A DNA stretch of 51,679 bases, from NCBI GenBank assembly GCA_015680685.1, contig MNCI01001324.1, positions 1,701 to 53,379 on the forward strand, given 5' to 3'. This stretch comes from Gnetum montanum (lineage: Eukaryota; Streptophyta; Gnetopsida; Gnetales; Gnetaceae). The first letter of the stretch is position 1, and each line of letters starts with the position of its first letter. Below are positions 42,651-51,679 of this stretch, piece after piece. The position numbers and the translations under genes were made by a program. The notes beneath the pieces were generated by a model. It did not search any database. It saw only the letters and a program-made list of their open reading frames with translations, and was not told the DNA's origin.

Positions 42651-43077
42651 CCAAGTCACCGGGAACGAACCACATAAGGCTCTTCTTGACTCAGATTCCG
42701 AAGTCAACTTAATTTCATGAGAAATGTATCAAGCCTAGAACTTGCCGCAACTCAAGAAGAGAAACATTCAACTAAAGCTAGCTGACCAGTCCATCACCAT
42801 TCCCTTAGGATTGGTGGAGGACATCATTACCACTATGTGTGGTTGGTCATACCCAGCTGATTTCCTAGTGATAGAGGTTAACAGCAACGAAGGGGACTTC
42901 CCAATTATAATGGGAAGGGCATGGCTAAGTACAATAGATGCATGCCTAGGGATTCATGATCTTTCCTTGGAGATATCTAAGGTAAATATTTATGGAAAGA
43001 TCAAGAAGAAGAAAGTTCCATGCATCACATACAGTGACTCAGAGGTTGATGACATGCAGGAATCATGGGTGATGTGA
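42651..43077 (+). pseudogene. Family G copy 3 protease
   Basis: Same frame as gag. ALLDSDSEVNLIS (Asp at 42688-42690) occupies the active site. The expected DSG has become DSD by a GGY-to-GAY change, so the enzyme should be dead. It is followed by LKLADQSITIPLGLVEDIIT, ADFLVIEVNSNEGDFPIIMG (second conserved block) and RAWLSTIDACLGIHD, the usual retropepsin ending of gypsy elements. The frame stops at 43075-43077. A weaker continuation in the same frame reaches about 43350. No RT follows at all. Confidence 0.85.
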
Positions 43078-43547
43078 AATTTAACATCTCCTGCATGCAA
43101 CCGGTGTGTCCTAGAAACTCAGATACAAAGGTGCCTGTATGTAGCAACCACACAATAAGAGAACACCCCATGGTTGATAGCTAATCAAAAGAGCAATCAA
43201 CCAACATGCATGGAACGAAATGGGGGAACAACTCATGCCAACAATAACGACATAGATACATTGGAGTATGAGCATCACCAACTTCCATCCCTTAACCTGA
43301 AAACATCAATGGGGAGAAGTTGGGCACTTTTAAGAAATTCAAATAGATGTTAATTATTTTGGATCTCTCCCTTTCCATTTAGTCATGTGTGAGATGGACA
43401 CCTATGCTAATCATTTGGGGGCCCTCAGTTCTTTTTAATTTTTTTTTACATATTTTTGTTTTACACGTTTTTGTTTTACACATTTTTGTTTTACATATGT
43501 CTTTAAATTTTCTTATTTTTCGTTTTACAACATCATTATACTTTTTC

Positions 43548-43583
<36 letters not shown>

Positions 43584-45315
43584 CCACCTTATAAGTTTGT
43601 CACCCAATAAGTGTTCGTAATGATGGTATGAACTATTTTCCTATTGATTGCTAATGTTTGGTTTTTATCTTTAAGTTATGATGTTAATACTAAGGTATGG
43701 TTCTTTTGATATAGCAAGCAATGAGTTTACTTCATCCATCCATCCACAAGTTTCTATGGTCTCTCTCGGCTTGGAAATGTACAGTTCCTTTCTAAATAAG
43801 AACTATAACAAATTGGTGACTAGGCATTTCTCAAACTAAGGACTCAAGGATTGAAAAGGGTGTGACTTCAAGGGAACTTGATGCATTTTTGTTAACCATT
43901 CTCTTGGGTGCTTGGATGTTTTCTTCTTGGGTTTTCTTACTGTTTCAACGTTACCCAATTATTGGGAAGATGAGCAAATAAAAATAACAAAGTCTTTGCA
44001 TGGTGTGGTTCTCAAGCATAAACACATAAAACAAAAAAAAAAGAGAAAGTGAGAATTCAAAGCACATCCCTTAGACAAAATAATCGTTTAGGCTACAAGC
44101 ACTGGTTATGGAACTAACAATAAAAATGTTCTCTCTAACTAAGGCCCTTCTGACTTCCCACTCTCTCCTCCTTATTTCATCGGAATGGTGGTGGATCTTG
44201 GGTGAAGGCATTATTGTTACTTCAAGTGGATGGTTTAGCCAAATGCATTAATGCGAAGTCACTAGATGTAGATTGTTTGAGGTTGTACTTGGAATGGGAT
44301 CTTCTAGGTCACAGTAACCATGAAACACACAAGGGGCTATACACCACCTTGTTCATGGTATTCCATTCCATTCTCTTTTCTCCATCCTTCTCTCCATTAT
44401 TCACCTCATTGTTGGTTGTATCATTAGTGTATATTTTGGTTGATGCATTTTTTTCTTTTTGGTAACTTCTTGCGGATAAGACTTTAACTCTTGTTCCAAA
44501 TGACATTCCCAAAGCCTACAAACTCTTTGAATGTTAGTTTGTCAAGGCATTAAGGGCATGACCCTGCTTTGGGGAGGACCCACTGGCATTCCTATTTGGT
44601 GCACTAGTTAAATTCTTTCCCCTAACATTTTTGCAATCTATATTATTTTGTTCATTTCCATCTTGACATCCATATCATCGATGTTACAGTTGTCTCTTTT
44701 TCTCCATCTTTCTTGTTCCTTTTCTTTCTCCATTCTATCACTACCAGAGGTTCGCTCTTAGTCATGGTGGTCCAAGCCCAATTTTTTTTGATTTTCTCCT
44801 AACCCCTACACCTTTGGTAGTCGCTATGAATATATCTCCAGACTTGTATTAGCCATACCACAACTCAGCCAATGGACCTTTCACCAAAGCAAGGTATCAA
44901 CTGCATTGAAATTCACTTACCCTTGCTAATATCAAGAATGTGTTGTGTGTGCAGATGGAAATCATGCAACAATGGATTGGATCTGGAGAGAACACTTGGA
45001 ATGGAGCAGTGCTGAAGCAGTTATGCAAGGAGCAAGATCGATGGCACGCTTATGGATGGACAACAAAAGGTATAATCTTGGCATTGGCAACAGCAAAACT
45101 TCTTTCTCTCTCTCTTTCTCAGCTGCCAAATAAGGCCTGATGTCAAATGTATAAAGTGTTCACTCTTGTTGTCGTGAACACCAATTTTATCTTGTCTTGT
45201 AATGATGATCCATTCAAATGTCATCCCATTAGTTCCATTTTGAGTCAATAATCCCATACCTTCCCAATATTTTGTAAGGAACTCAAGGACGAGTTTTTAT
45301 TCAGTCATGGGGGTA
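43078..45315 (+). other. 3' internal region of family G copy 3
   Basis: There is no pol. From 43370 on it is the counterpart of 1-1944, with (GT)n at about 43551-43580. A frame at 44202-44465 reads LEWDLLGHSNHETHKGLYTT and then a hydrophobic FSPLFTSLLVVSLVYILV stretch, found also in copy 1. A frame near 44940-45140 includes LCKEQDRWHAYGWTTKG, also shared, and begins just after TGTTGTGTGTGCAG, which looks like a splice acceptor. In Athila-like elements an envelope-like ORF with membrane segments lies here. These may be its remains, but the evidence is thin. Confidence 0.6.
43550..43581. repeat. (GT)n microsatellite in family G copy 3
   Basis: About 15 GT units at the place homologous to 176-210. 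Confidence 0.95.
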
Positions 45316-46140
45316 TGATGGGACGCAATATCGCATGGGCCGCAATATCGTGTACCCAATATCGTGTCCACCGCGATATCGCATCCCACGCAATATCGCG
45401 GTCCACCGCCAAATCTATAAATAAGAGGCTGCTCTCCCTTGTTTCTCATTCTACGCCTAGACTGTAGCGAAACTCTGGTAGTTTGATCCCTCCAGAAATA
45501 GAATATTTTCCATGTGCCCGCAGTAGGAGCTCCAAAGTGAATGGATCTTTATTCGAGCAAATATTGTACCTGAACACATGTTTGTGTACAGAAATAAAGA
45601 TGAACTTCTTGGATAAACCTTGCAGTGCATGGAATAGGCTAAATATGATTTTATTTATTGTTATTTACTATTTATCATTTAATCACTTTATTAGTCATTA
45701 AATCTCTCTCAACCCTTCTCTCCTAGCTAAGTGCCTCAGTACGACCGCTTCGAGCACGTGCGTTACGCTTGGTGATCCCAGCAACGACTAGCATTTGGTA
45801 ACCAAGGTTGCATTGGTTCAGGGTGTGAACAGTAAGTGGGAATGGATGTTGACACTAGGTTAATTCAGACTTATTTAGTTAGTTAAAGTTAGTAATTAGT
45901 CTCTTCACCCTTCACCTTATCAGCATAGGAGATAAAATCGAAAGACATAAAAATCATATACCTTAGACTTAATTAATCATACAACCGTGAAAAATACAAG
46001 TAAGTTTGTGAAGACAACAAATAATTAACCTTAAGTGTTCCATAAGGCCTGTAGGCACTTAGTTTGTAGAGTTTGACTGGATCGCGCATGCTACGCTCGT
46101 ATTCGTATGGTTGAGTGTATGGGTATCTCGCCACTCATCA
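45316..46140 (+). mobile_element. 3' LTR of family G copy 3
   Basis: 825 bp, TGATGGGACGCAATATCGC to CGCCACTCATCA. The GATATCGC palindrome cluster spans 45320-45405, with a TATA box at 45416-45423 (CTATAAATAAGAGG). The last 400 bp are highly similar to 39372-39901 and to 1945-3012. Confidence 0.9.
45416..45423 (+). promoter_or_regulatory. TATA box of family G copy 3, 3' LTR
   Basis: TATAAATA in the family context CCAAATCTATAAATAAGAGG; the 5' LTR has it at 39424-39431. Confidence 0.55.
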
Positions 46141-46145
46141 TCAAT
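46141..46145. other. Right target-site duplication TCAAT
   Basis: Same five bases as 39367-39371. Confidence 0.85.
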
Positions 46146-46609
46146 CATAAATAATAACCCTATGCAATGTTGTGATATGTGTCCTAAGAATTCATTTGCA
46201 AAATATATTCAATGCATCCAAATTTAAGTTCTTGTAGAACTCATCCCTAGATAATACAATTTTTGTGAGCAATTTTGTAAAACATTTTATTATATCAAAG
46301 ATGGCTATTGTAAGAGTTTAAGATTTGTATGAAGAGACTTGTTAGGGTTTAGAAGTAGCAATGAGGAAGGTTCAAATAAAAAACATGAAGTAGAATGCAA
46401 CTACCAAATTTTACAATATCATTGTAAATATGGTATATAAAATTTTTGGTAACATTGAATTTTCATATTTGTGTTAGTATTAGTTAAGTATCATATGTGT
46501 TAATGCACTTTACGACAAAGGATCAACTATTTTATACATTAGATTTGAATAGTCTTATACACTTGCGTATGTGTTAATGCACTTGCATAAATCAAGTTAA
46601 TATTCAATA

Positions 46610-46612
<3 letters not shown>
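46146..46612. repeat. Host tandem repeat, last block
   Basis: It resumes the 700-bp unit (CATAAATAATAACCCTATGCAATG..) exactly where copy 3 interrupted it, passes a unit boundary near 46508 and fades into a short, rearranged partial unit before the CT microsatellite. Confidence 0.8.

Positions 46613-46661
<49 letters not shown>
46613..46661. repeat. (TC)n microsatellite
   Basis: An unbroken run of about 24 TC units. It marks the end of the recognisable host repeat. Confidence 0.97.
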
Positions 46662-46664
<3 letters not shown>

Positions 46665-48480
46665 CGATGGATGGATTCTTGGAACTTGATAACTTAAAGT
46701 GTTTCCTCTATTATATAATAAACTTTATCATGCCATCATCCTTCCTACCATGAAACTTAGCAAGCTATGAATGAAACACCTCAAGCAATGATCCATCAAT
46801 ATTAGCCATATCCACCACAATTATCACATGTCCAATAATGTCCATCATGGTCCTCTATACCATATAGAAGAGAATTTCAAATCATCCACAACAAGAATAA
46901 GTCTAGTTCATTAATACAATGTACTACCCTCATTTTCCACCATCATACACTATTGGACAATACAACAACAATCATGTTCCTCCTTGCTAAGAAATTCATT
47001 AACTTAAAAATGAAATTAGGACCAAAAAGGCTATATCAACATGGGGGAAGAGGCCTTCATGTAATGACTTCGATGGTAGAGTATGTCATAATTATTTGCT
47101 TATTCTCATGTTTTGATTCTAGCTAGATTGTGTTCTTATTTTTTTATTTTTTTGTATACATAGTTTTTGAAAGTAATGATATATCATTCTTTAATTTTTT
47201 TTTTTAGTTTTGTATGATTTTTTTGCATGTTTTTGAACATACAAACCTATTAATTTTGGTAGGTCATTCTTTTGGTGTGATTTTTTTTCATTTTTTTGGA
47301 TATCTATTTTTTCTGATATTAATAATTAATCAATTTTGATTTTCATATTCATTTAAGTATAATTTTGTGTGTTTTGTATATTCATGGAAATCAATTAATG
47401 TGCTTTATGAATGCTTACCTTGTGAGTCAAATGGTGGATGGGTGAGCTTATAAATGTGATGTTGATGCAAGAGTGCCAAGTGGATCTAATGTGAAACTTT
47501 GGTTAATGAAATATGCATAGAACATAAATTCATCTATCCTCTTTTTTTCTATCATCATTGGTGAGCTAGACATATATTCAACAAAAAGCTAGATCCTGTA
47601 CAAGTGGGGAAGTTGCTACTATTGGATCCATGGGAGGATCTAGTAAGCCAAACTTTAACGTATGAGCTCTAGGTATCTAGATGAGTGCATGGTTGTGATT
47701 TAAGAAAGGGTGTTCCATTGAGGAATCTTGTGACCATTGGAATGGACCTTAATTGATGACATCTAATAGTGTGTGTGTGCTTACATTGTTTGACCATTGG
47801 AATGGTTCATGATTTAGTGAACCTTTGCTTGCACATTGAGATCATGGGTGAGCTTCTTGTTTCATTAAGTACATGTCAATGACTCTAGGTGATGAACTAA
47901 CACTTAGAGCATCTCTAAAGAATTAATCTTTCTAAAGTTATGATCCTCTCCTCTTTCCAAAAAAATAGAAAAGAAAATTAGAAGGAAAAAAATTACTAAA
48001 ATTGAAAAATAATAATAGTTTAAAAACTAAATAAAAATAAAAAAGAAATAAAATAATAGAAAGAAAAAAGAGGATGAGGAGATGGAGATATCAACAATAA
48101 ATGTTATCTTATACTCTTGGCCTACAAAAATTGGTAGCATTATCATCCCAACCTAGAAACATATAGATTGAGGAAAGGAGGAAGAGAAACCATGTTGACT
48201 GAGACTATTATATAGGAAACATGTTAAACTTAGCATTCCACAGGGTGTGGAAATGCATTCCAGAGATCAACCATTCGCTAAAATGTGTGTATCTTTTCCA
48301 AGATGTGGATTGTCGAATGAGAACAAAGGTGGAAGAAAGAGGAAAAAGGCCAAATGGTGTAGAAAACTGTGGCTTAATTAGGAGACTTTCTTCTGAAGCG
48401 AGGCTTGATGATGGTGATTATTTGGATCTCCGATATGACTCCATGGCTACAATAAGAAAAACAACTAGTTAGCATTCATC
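46662..48480. other. AT-rich region without a recognised gene
   Basis: It has long T-rich (47130-47400) and A-rich (47960-48070) tracts and a short direct repeat GACCATTGGAATGG (about 47730 and 47800). A plus-strand frame at 48221-48472 (MLNLAFHRVWKCIPEINHSL..) has no family that I recognise and lies just beyond the LINE 3' end; it may be chance. I see no LTR, tRNA or polyprotein here. Confidence 0.5.
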
Positions 48481-48551
48481 TTGAATTTTGGGGCTTGAGA
48501 TATAATTTGGAAGTGAACATGCCGAAGAATTTGCATTTTTTCCAAAGTAGT

Positions 48552-49160
48552 TCATTGTAAGGAGTTTGAAATAATTGTCTTTTGAAAAAGTGTGGTACAT
48601 CTACATTTCCAAATAATATATAATATGATGGGCCTAAGGATCTTCCATAGGAAATGAGAGTTTTTGGACCTGATAGGTAAGAAACCAAACATTACGGCCT
48701 CTTGTGTAAGAGTGCATGAGGGAAAAACCTTAGAAGCCCATTCCCATGCATGCTGAGCAAATGGGCAAAGCCAAAAAACATGGACAAAGGTTTCAGGGTC
48801 ATTACATAAAGGGCACTTAGGGGAGTGAATCCCAAGGTATGCTAAACGTTTCCCGATTGGGAGACCTTGATGAAGAAAACACCAAAGGAATTGTTGAATT
48901 TTGGGAAGAGTCGGGAGATGCCAAATTTGGTTGAAAAGAGAGATCCAAAAATCCTCTGATTCTTGTTTATTCCAAGATCGATTACAGCGTAGAATGACTT
49001 CGGAAGAATCGTGTAACAATTGGAAGGGAACATGTGGCCGATAAGGAAAAATTTTTGACCCATTAGACCAATAGAGGCCATGAAATAGACCTTGGATAGC
49101 ACCATCTAGGTGTAATGATTGATGAAGAAATGTATGTATCTGGTGGAAGCAAAGCCGCAT
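48552..49160 (-). pseudogene. LINE C-terminal zf-RVT domain
   Basis: The frame reads FWISLFNQIWHLPTLPKIQQ, FLWCFLHQGLPIGKRLAY and KCPLCNDPETFVHVFWLC, a Cys/His cluster (C-x2-C...H...C) typical of the reverse-transcriptase-associated zinc-binding domain of plant LINEs. It lies after the RT in element order but in a different frame, with a shift between 49160 and 49304. About 200 residues. Confidence 0.85.
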
Positions 49161-49303
49161 TGCTTTCGAGGCTCCATATAGGTTTTCAAACGCTTCCTAA
49201 GAAATCCATTGATTAGCAAGACAAAGAAAATTAAGGGAAATCACTCCCTTTCGATACCAAATAATGGCTAATCTTGCAGTAGTAATGGAAAGAGGGGTGG
49301 GGG

Positions 49304-49708
49304 TCAAGGGTAACCACCAAGGGCTAAGCATGGGAAGGAGAGTAGGGTTAAGATGGATATTAGACCAATTAATATGATGGTGGAGAACTTGTCAAGCCTT
49401 CCATATGCTTTTGAATACATGGAAACCAGGAATGGAGATAGAATGAGGAGAGAAAATCCAGTTAATAGGATGGATGTTTTTCCAAAAGGCTTATGTTTAG
49501 GAAAAATTTGATGAATCCATAGCTGGAGAAGATTTCCAATTATGTCAGAGGTGTACATATGTTGCACTAACCACTTAGCAACTAAGGTGAGTCCCTGTTT
49601 GTAGGAATTCAACAGACCTAGTCCTCCTTTGTTTCTAGGAAGAGTGACAATGTTCCAAGCAACACGATGAAAGCCTCATTGGGAATCTTTAGATGACCAC
49701 ATGAAGTC
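49304..49708 (-). pseudogene. LINE connecting region
   Basis: Same frame as the RT after its stop at 49709. VAWNIVTLPRNKGGLGLLNS and LTLVAKWLVQ are the phrases that follow the thumb in plant L1 elements. Stops lie near 49672 and at the end. Confidence 0.7.
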
Positions 49709-51388
49709 TCAAAATAACCATTCCAAGTTTTGATAGGTTGTGTGGGAAGGAGCCCAGCATGAGGAATAATACACATGGGTAGAAGCACAAATGGATTTAC
49801 AAACAAGATATTTTCCTGCCAAGGTAAGGGGCTTAGTCTTCCACTTTTCAGTTTTCTTACGAATACGAGAGATAACTAGCTCCCACAGTGTAGAAGTAGG
49901 ACCACGAAATCGAAAAGGGATTCCCAAGAGCTTCATGATCTCATGGTCTTGGATTAATTTCCATGGATAGGTGGGGAGTTTACTATAATTGTTATGAAAA
50001 CTATATACAGAAGATTTAGACCAATTAATGGTAGAACCAGAGAGAGAACAATATTGCTCTACTTGGGCTAAAAGACGTTTAACGTTATCGGTTGTATTTT
50101 GGATTAGAAAAAAAGAGTCATCAGCAAAATGCATATTAAGCAGTTGATGTTGAGGAGAGGAAAAGTGCATGCCATATAGCATACCTGAGTGAATATCGTG
50201 GTTAATTTGATGGCAAAGGAAATCCGCAGCAATTATAAAGAGATAAGGGGCAGGAGGACAACCTTGTCTTACTGATCTATGAATTACAAAGGGGGCGGTG
50301 ATGCCAAAGGTGGTGGCTATTCTCGCATTAGCATTTGAGAAGAGACATTTCACCATATGAAGATACTTGGAGCCAAAACCGAGTTTTGACATAGTTTGAA
50401 GGATGAAGTCCCACTTAATGTTGTCATAGGCCTTAGCATAGTCCAATTTCATCAAAAGGATGTCTTGGCCATCATCCTCAGCCCACTGCAAACCTTCCCA
50501 AGCAGCCACAACATTATCTAAGATATAACGCCCTGGGACAAATCCGGTTTGTTGAGGGGATATAATTTTATGAAGGAATTTTTTCAAACGTAAAGCTAAG
50601 CATTTGGCCCAAATTTTGTATACCACATTAAGAAGAGTAATGGGTCGCCAATTAGCTATACTAGTAGGGTCTCCTGATTTGGGAAGGAGGCGAATAATCC
50701 CAAGATTTAAATTTGGTCCTAGAGAACCAAGATGGATAGCCTCTTTAATTACTTGGAAAAGGTCATGGCCAACTAGATTCCAATGCCTTTGAAAAAACTC
50801 AACAGGGAAACCATCATATCCAGGAGCTTTCCCAGAACTAAGTTTGAAACAAGCGTGTTGAAGCTCTTCTTGAGTGATATTAGCGTCGAGGATGTGAGAC
50901 ATGGATGAGTCAACTAACCTAGGATAGTTACGCGTAGTGTCCTCAAATGATGAGAGATTCATAGGGGAAGCTATAAACAAGGCTTCAAAGTGCTCCTTAA
51001 GGTAAGAGAGGATACTCTCATGATCATTGATAATAACACCATCCCTAGAGAGAGTATCTGGGGATGGACTGGAAGGAGAGCTGTTGAGATATTTAAAAAA
51101 TTCCTTACATTGCTCATCTTGAATCTTCAACCAAGTAAGTCTACTTTTGATTAAGGCACTGTGGGCCTTGTGGACTTCCCAATATTGGAAAGTGGAGCGA
51201 ACTTTAGCAAGTTCTTCATGAATGTGGGTATTAAAGGATTCTATGGATAACCTTTCCATAAGATTATTAATAGTTGAACAAATGTTGTTGTACTCTTCTC
51301 TAGAATGAGAGGCCACTTCCTTGCCAAACTTCCGAGCAAAGTTCCTCACCCTACTAGTGGTTCGCTGCCACCATTGGATCCAACCCAC
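49709..51388 (-). CDS. LINE reverse transcriptase (long open stretch, 559 codons)
   Basis: The longest open frame of the window. After a linker (VRSTFQYWEVHKAHS, TWLKIQDEQCKEFF) it shows the L1-type RT blocks in order: ELQHACFKLSSGKAPGYDGF, IIRLLPKSGDPTSIANWRPI, LLNVVYKIWAKCLALRLKKF, QQTGFVPGRYILDNVV, LLMKLDYAKAYDNIKWDFI, VRQGCPPAPYLF, and the catalytic HFADDSFFL (FADD near 50115-50127). It has no stop over 1.68 kb, so this element is much younger than the LTR elements here. The first methionine is arbitrary: in an intact LINE this frame continues upstream into an endonuclease. It ends at a stop after LEWLF. Confidence 0.9.
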   Translation of the reverse strand: MGWIQWWQRTTSRVRNFARKFGKEVASHSREEYNNICSTINNLMERLSIESFNTHIHEELAKVRSTFQYWEVHKAHSALIKSRLTWLKIQDEQCKEFFKYLNSSPSSPSPDTLSRDGVIINDHESILSYLKEHFEALFIASPMNLSSFEDTTRNYPRLVDSSMSHILDANITQEELQHACFKLSSGKAPGYDGFPVEFFQRHWNLVGHDLFQVIKEAIHLGSLGPNLNLGIIRLLPKSGDPTSIANWRPITLLNVVYKIWAKCLALRLKKFLHKIISPQQTGFVPGRYILDNVVAAWEGLQWAEDDGQDILLMKLDYAKAYDNIKWDFILQTMSKLGFGSKYLHMVKCLFSNANARIATTFGITAPFVIHRSVRQGCPPAPYLFIIAADFLCHQINHDIHSGMLYGMHFSSPQHQLLNMHFADDSFFLIQNTTDNVKRLLAQVEQYCSLSGSTINWSKSSVYSFHNNYSKLPTYPWKLIQDHEIMKLLGIPFRFRGPTSTLWELVISRIRKKTEKWKTKPLTLAGKYLVCKSICASTHVYYSSCWAPSHTTYQNLEWLF

Positions 51389-51417
51389 CTGACCTATGGG
51401 CCTAGGTTTGGCATTCC

Positions 51418-51418
51418 N
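51418..51418. other. Undetermined base at the LINE inversion point (probable gap)
   Basis: A single N between the LINE linker and an inverted LINE fragment. The order and orientation beyond this point may be an assembly join. Confidence 0.6.
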
Positions 51419-51423
51419 CTTTT

Positions 51424-51679
51424 TTTAGAGGCATTGGAATCTTGTTGGCCATGACCTTTTCCAAGTAATTAAAGAGGCTATCCATCTTGGTTCTCTTGGA
51501 CCAAATTTAAATCTTGGGATTATTCTCCTCCTTCCCAAATCAGGAGACCCTACTAGTATAGCTAATTGGCAATCCATTACTCTTCTTAATGTGGTATACA
51601 AAATTTGGGCCAAATGCTACGTTTGAAAAAATTCCTTCATAAAATTATATCCCCTCAACAAACCGGATTTGTCCCAGGG
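51424..51679 (+). mobile_element. Inverted fragment of a second LINE copy at the window end
   Basis: This piece is the reverse complement of about 50531-50797 with a handful of substitutions (for example TCTTGTTGG against TCTAGTTGG) and a 7-base deletion in AAATGCTACG. It encodes on the plus strand the same RT portion (HWN..GHDLFQVIKEA to QQTGFVPG). Because it is not identical it is not simply the same DNA read twice. It lies directly after the N at 51418. Confidence 0.85.

Larger units (their letters stand above)
39372..46140 (+). mobile_element. Family G copy 3: LTR element with gag-protease but no RT or integrase
   Basis: About 6.77 kb with 5' LTR 39372-39901, PBS 39903-39920, one gag-protease frame 40045-43077, a 2.2-kb 3' region without RT, RNase H or integrase, 3' LTR 45316-46140 and TCAAT duplications. 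It is therefore non-autonomous and would need pol supplied in trans. The gag wording and the tRNA-Asp primer site point to an Athila-like origin, and the architecture matches what has been called TR-GAG. The 5' LTR is short because of a deletion in the palindrome cluster and a gap marked by N at 39632. Confidence 0.85.
48480..51412 (-). mobile_element. 5'-truncated L1-type LINE
   Basis: A minus-strand non-LTR retrotransposon with reverse transcriptase (49709-51388), a connecting region (49304-49700) and a C-terminal zf-RVT domain (48552-49160). The endonuclease domain and ORF1 are not present: the sequence runs into the undetermined base at 51418 soon after the RT linker begins. No terminal poly-A (poly-T on this strand) or target duplication can be set. 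Confidence 0.85.

Noticed and set aside
1-46140. 1-3012 and 43370-46140 as the two LTRs of one 46-kb element
   Set aside because: Only the last 0.8-1.1 kb of each block has TGATG..CATCA ends, and 39372-39901 is a 5' LTR with its own primer site and TCAAT duplications. The two blocks are therefore the 3' halves of two separate copies of one family.
48221-48472. Host gene at 48221-48472
   Set aside because: A single 83-codon frame with no recognised domain, no neighbouring exon and no promoter that I can see. I kept it only as a note in the AT-rich region.
1-51679. tRNA and rRNA genes
   Set aside because: I looked for cloverleaf-like A and B box spacing and rRNA signatures by eye and found none. 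The tRNA-like words found are primer binding sites of LTR elements.

Overview
The window looks like nuclear DNA of a seed plant with a large, repeat-rich genome. It is built almost entirely of nested, decayed transposable elements, and I see no intact host gene. Every polyprotein I can read is of a plant retrotransposon type. Almost all breaks that I checked in the long frames are stop codons that one C-to-T change would explain, the usual mark of old methylated plant repeats. I cannot name the species.

Layout. The oldest visible layer is a tandem repeat with a unit of about 700 bp, now split into blocks at 3013-4785, 31653-32725, 39255-39366 and 46146-46612. (1) 1-3012 is the 3' end of a plus-strand LTR element of family G, with 3' LTR 1945-3012. 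(2) 4786-6420 plus 25378-25446 are the two halves of one 5' LTR of a plus-strand Ty3/gypsy Tat-like element (Tat-B). Its gag and protease follow to about 29700. (3) A complete minus-strand Tat-like element of about 19 kb (Tat-A, 6421-25372) sits inside that LTR, with 5-bp target duplication TTCAG on both sides. (4) 29865-31652 is a second, minus-strand family G copy cut off within gag, lying tail to tail with Tat-B. (5) 32726-39254 is a complete chromovirus-like gypsy element with target duplication TACAT. (6) 39372-46140 is a third family G copy, with gag and protease but no reverse transcriptase, integrase or RNase H, and target duplication TCAAT. (7) 48480-51412 is a minus-strand L1-type LINE, followed by an undetermined base and an inverted LINE fragment up to the window end.

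The most interesting object is Tat-A. Read on its own (minus) strand it runs 5' LTR, PBS, gag-protease, then about 5.9 kb that is not retroviral, then a separate pol ORF with its own ATG (RT, RNase H, a second archaeal-like RNase H, integrase), then 3' LTR. The 5.9 kb interval holds an intron-bearing gene on the opposite (plus) strand, with its own TATA box at 14034, about nine or ten exon-like segments up to 18817, and at least two introns across which the reading frame joins exactly. One exon pair (14888-15697) resembles a HAD/FCP1-type phosphatase domain that has lost its catalytic aspartates. Being antisense, its introns would not be removed from the retrotransposon's genomic RNA, so such a cargo can pass through reverse transcription intact. 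Related minisatellites (core CTAGTTT..) flank the antisense gene on both sides and lie beyond integrase. A self-complementary GCTACGCTATG motif occurs both in the LTRs and in the introns of the antisense gene.

Limits: family names rest on reading motifs by eye. No alignments, identities or ages were computed.
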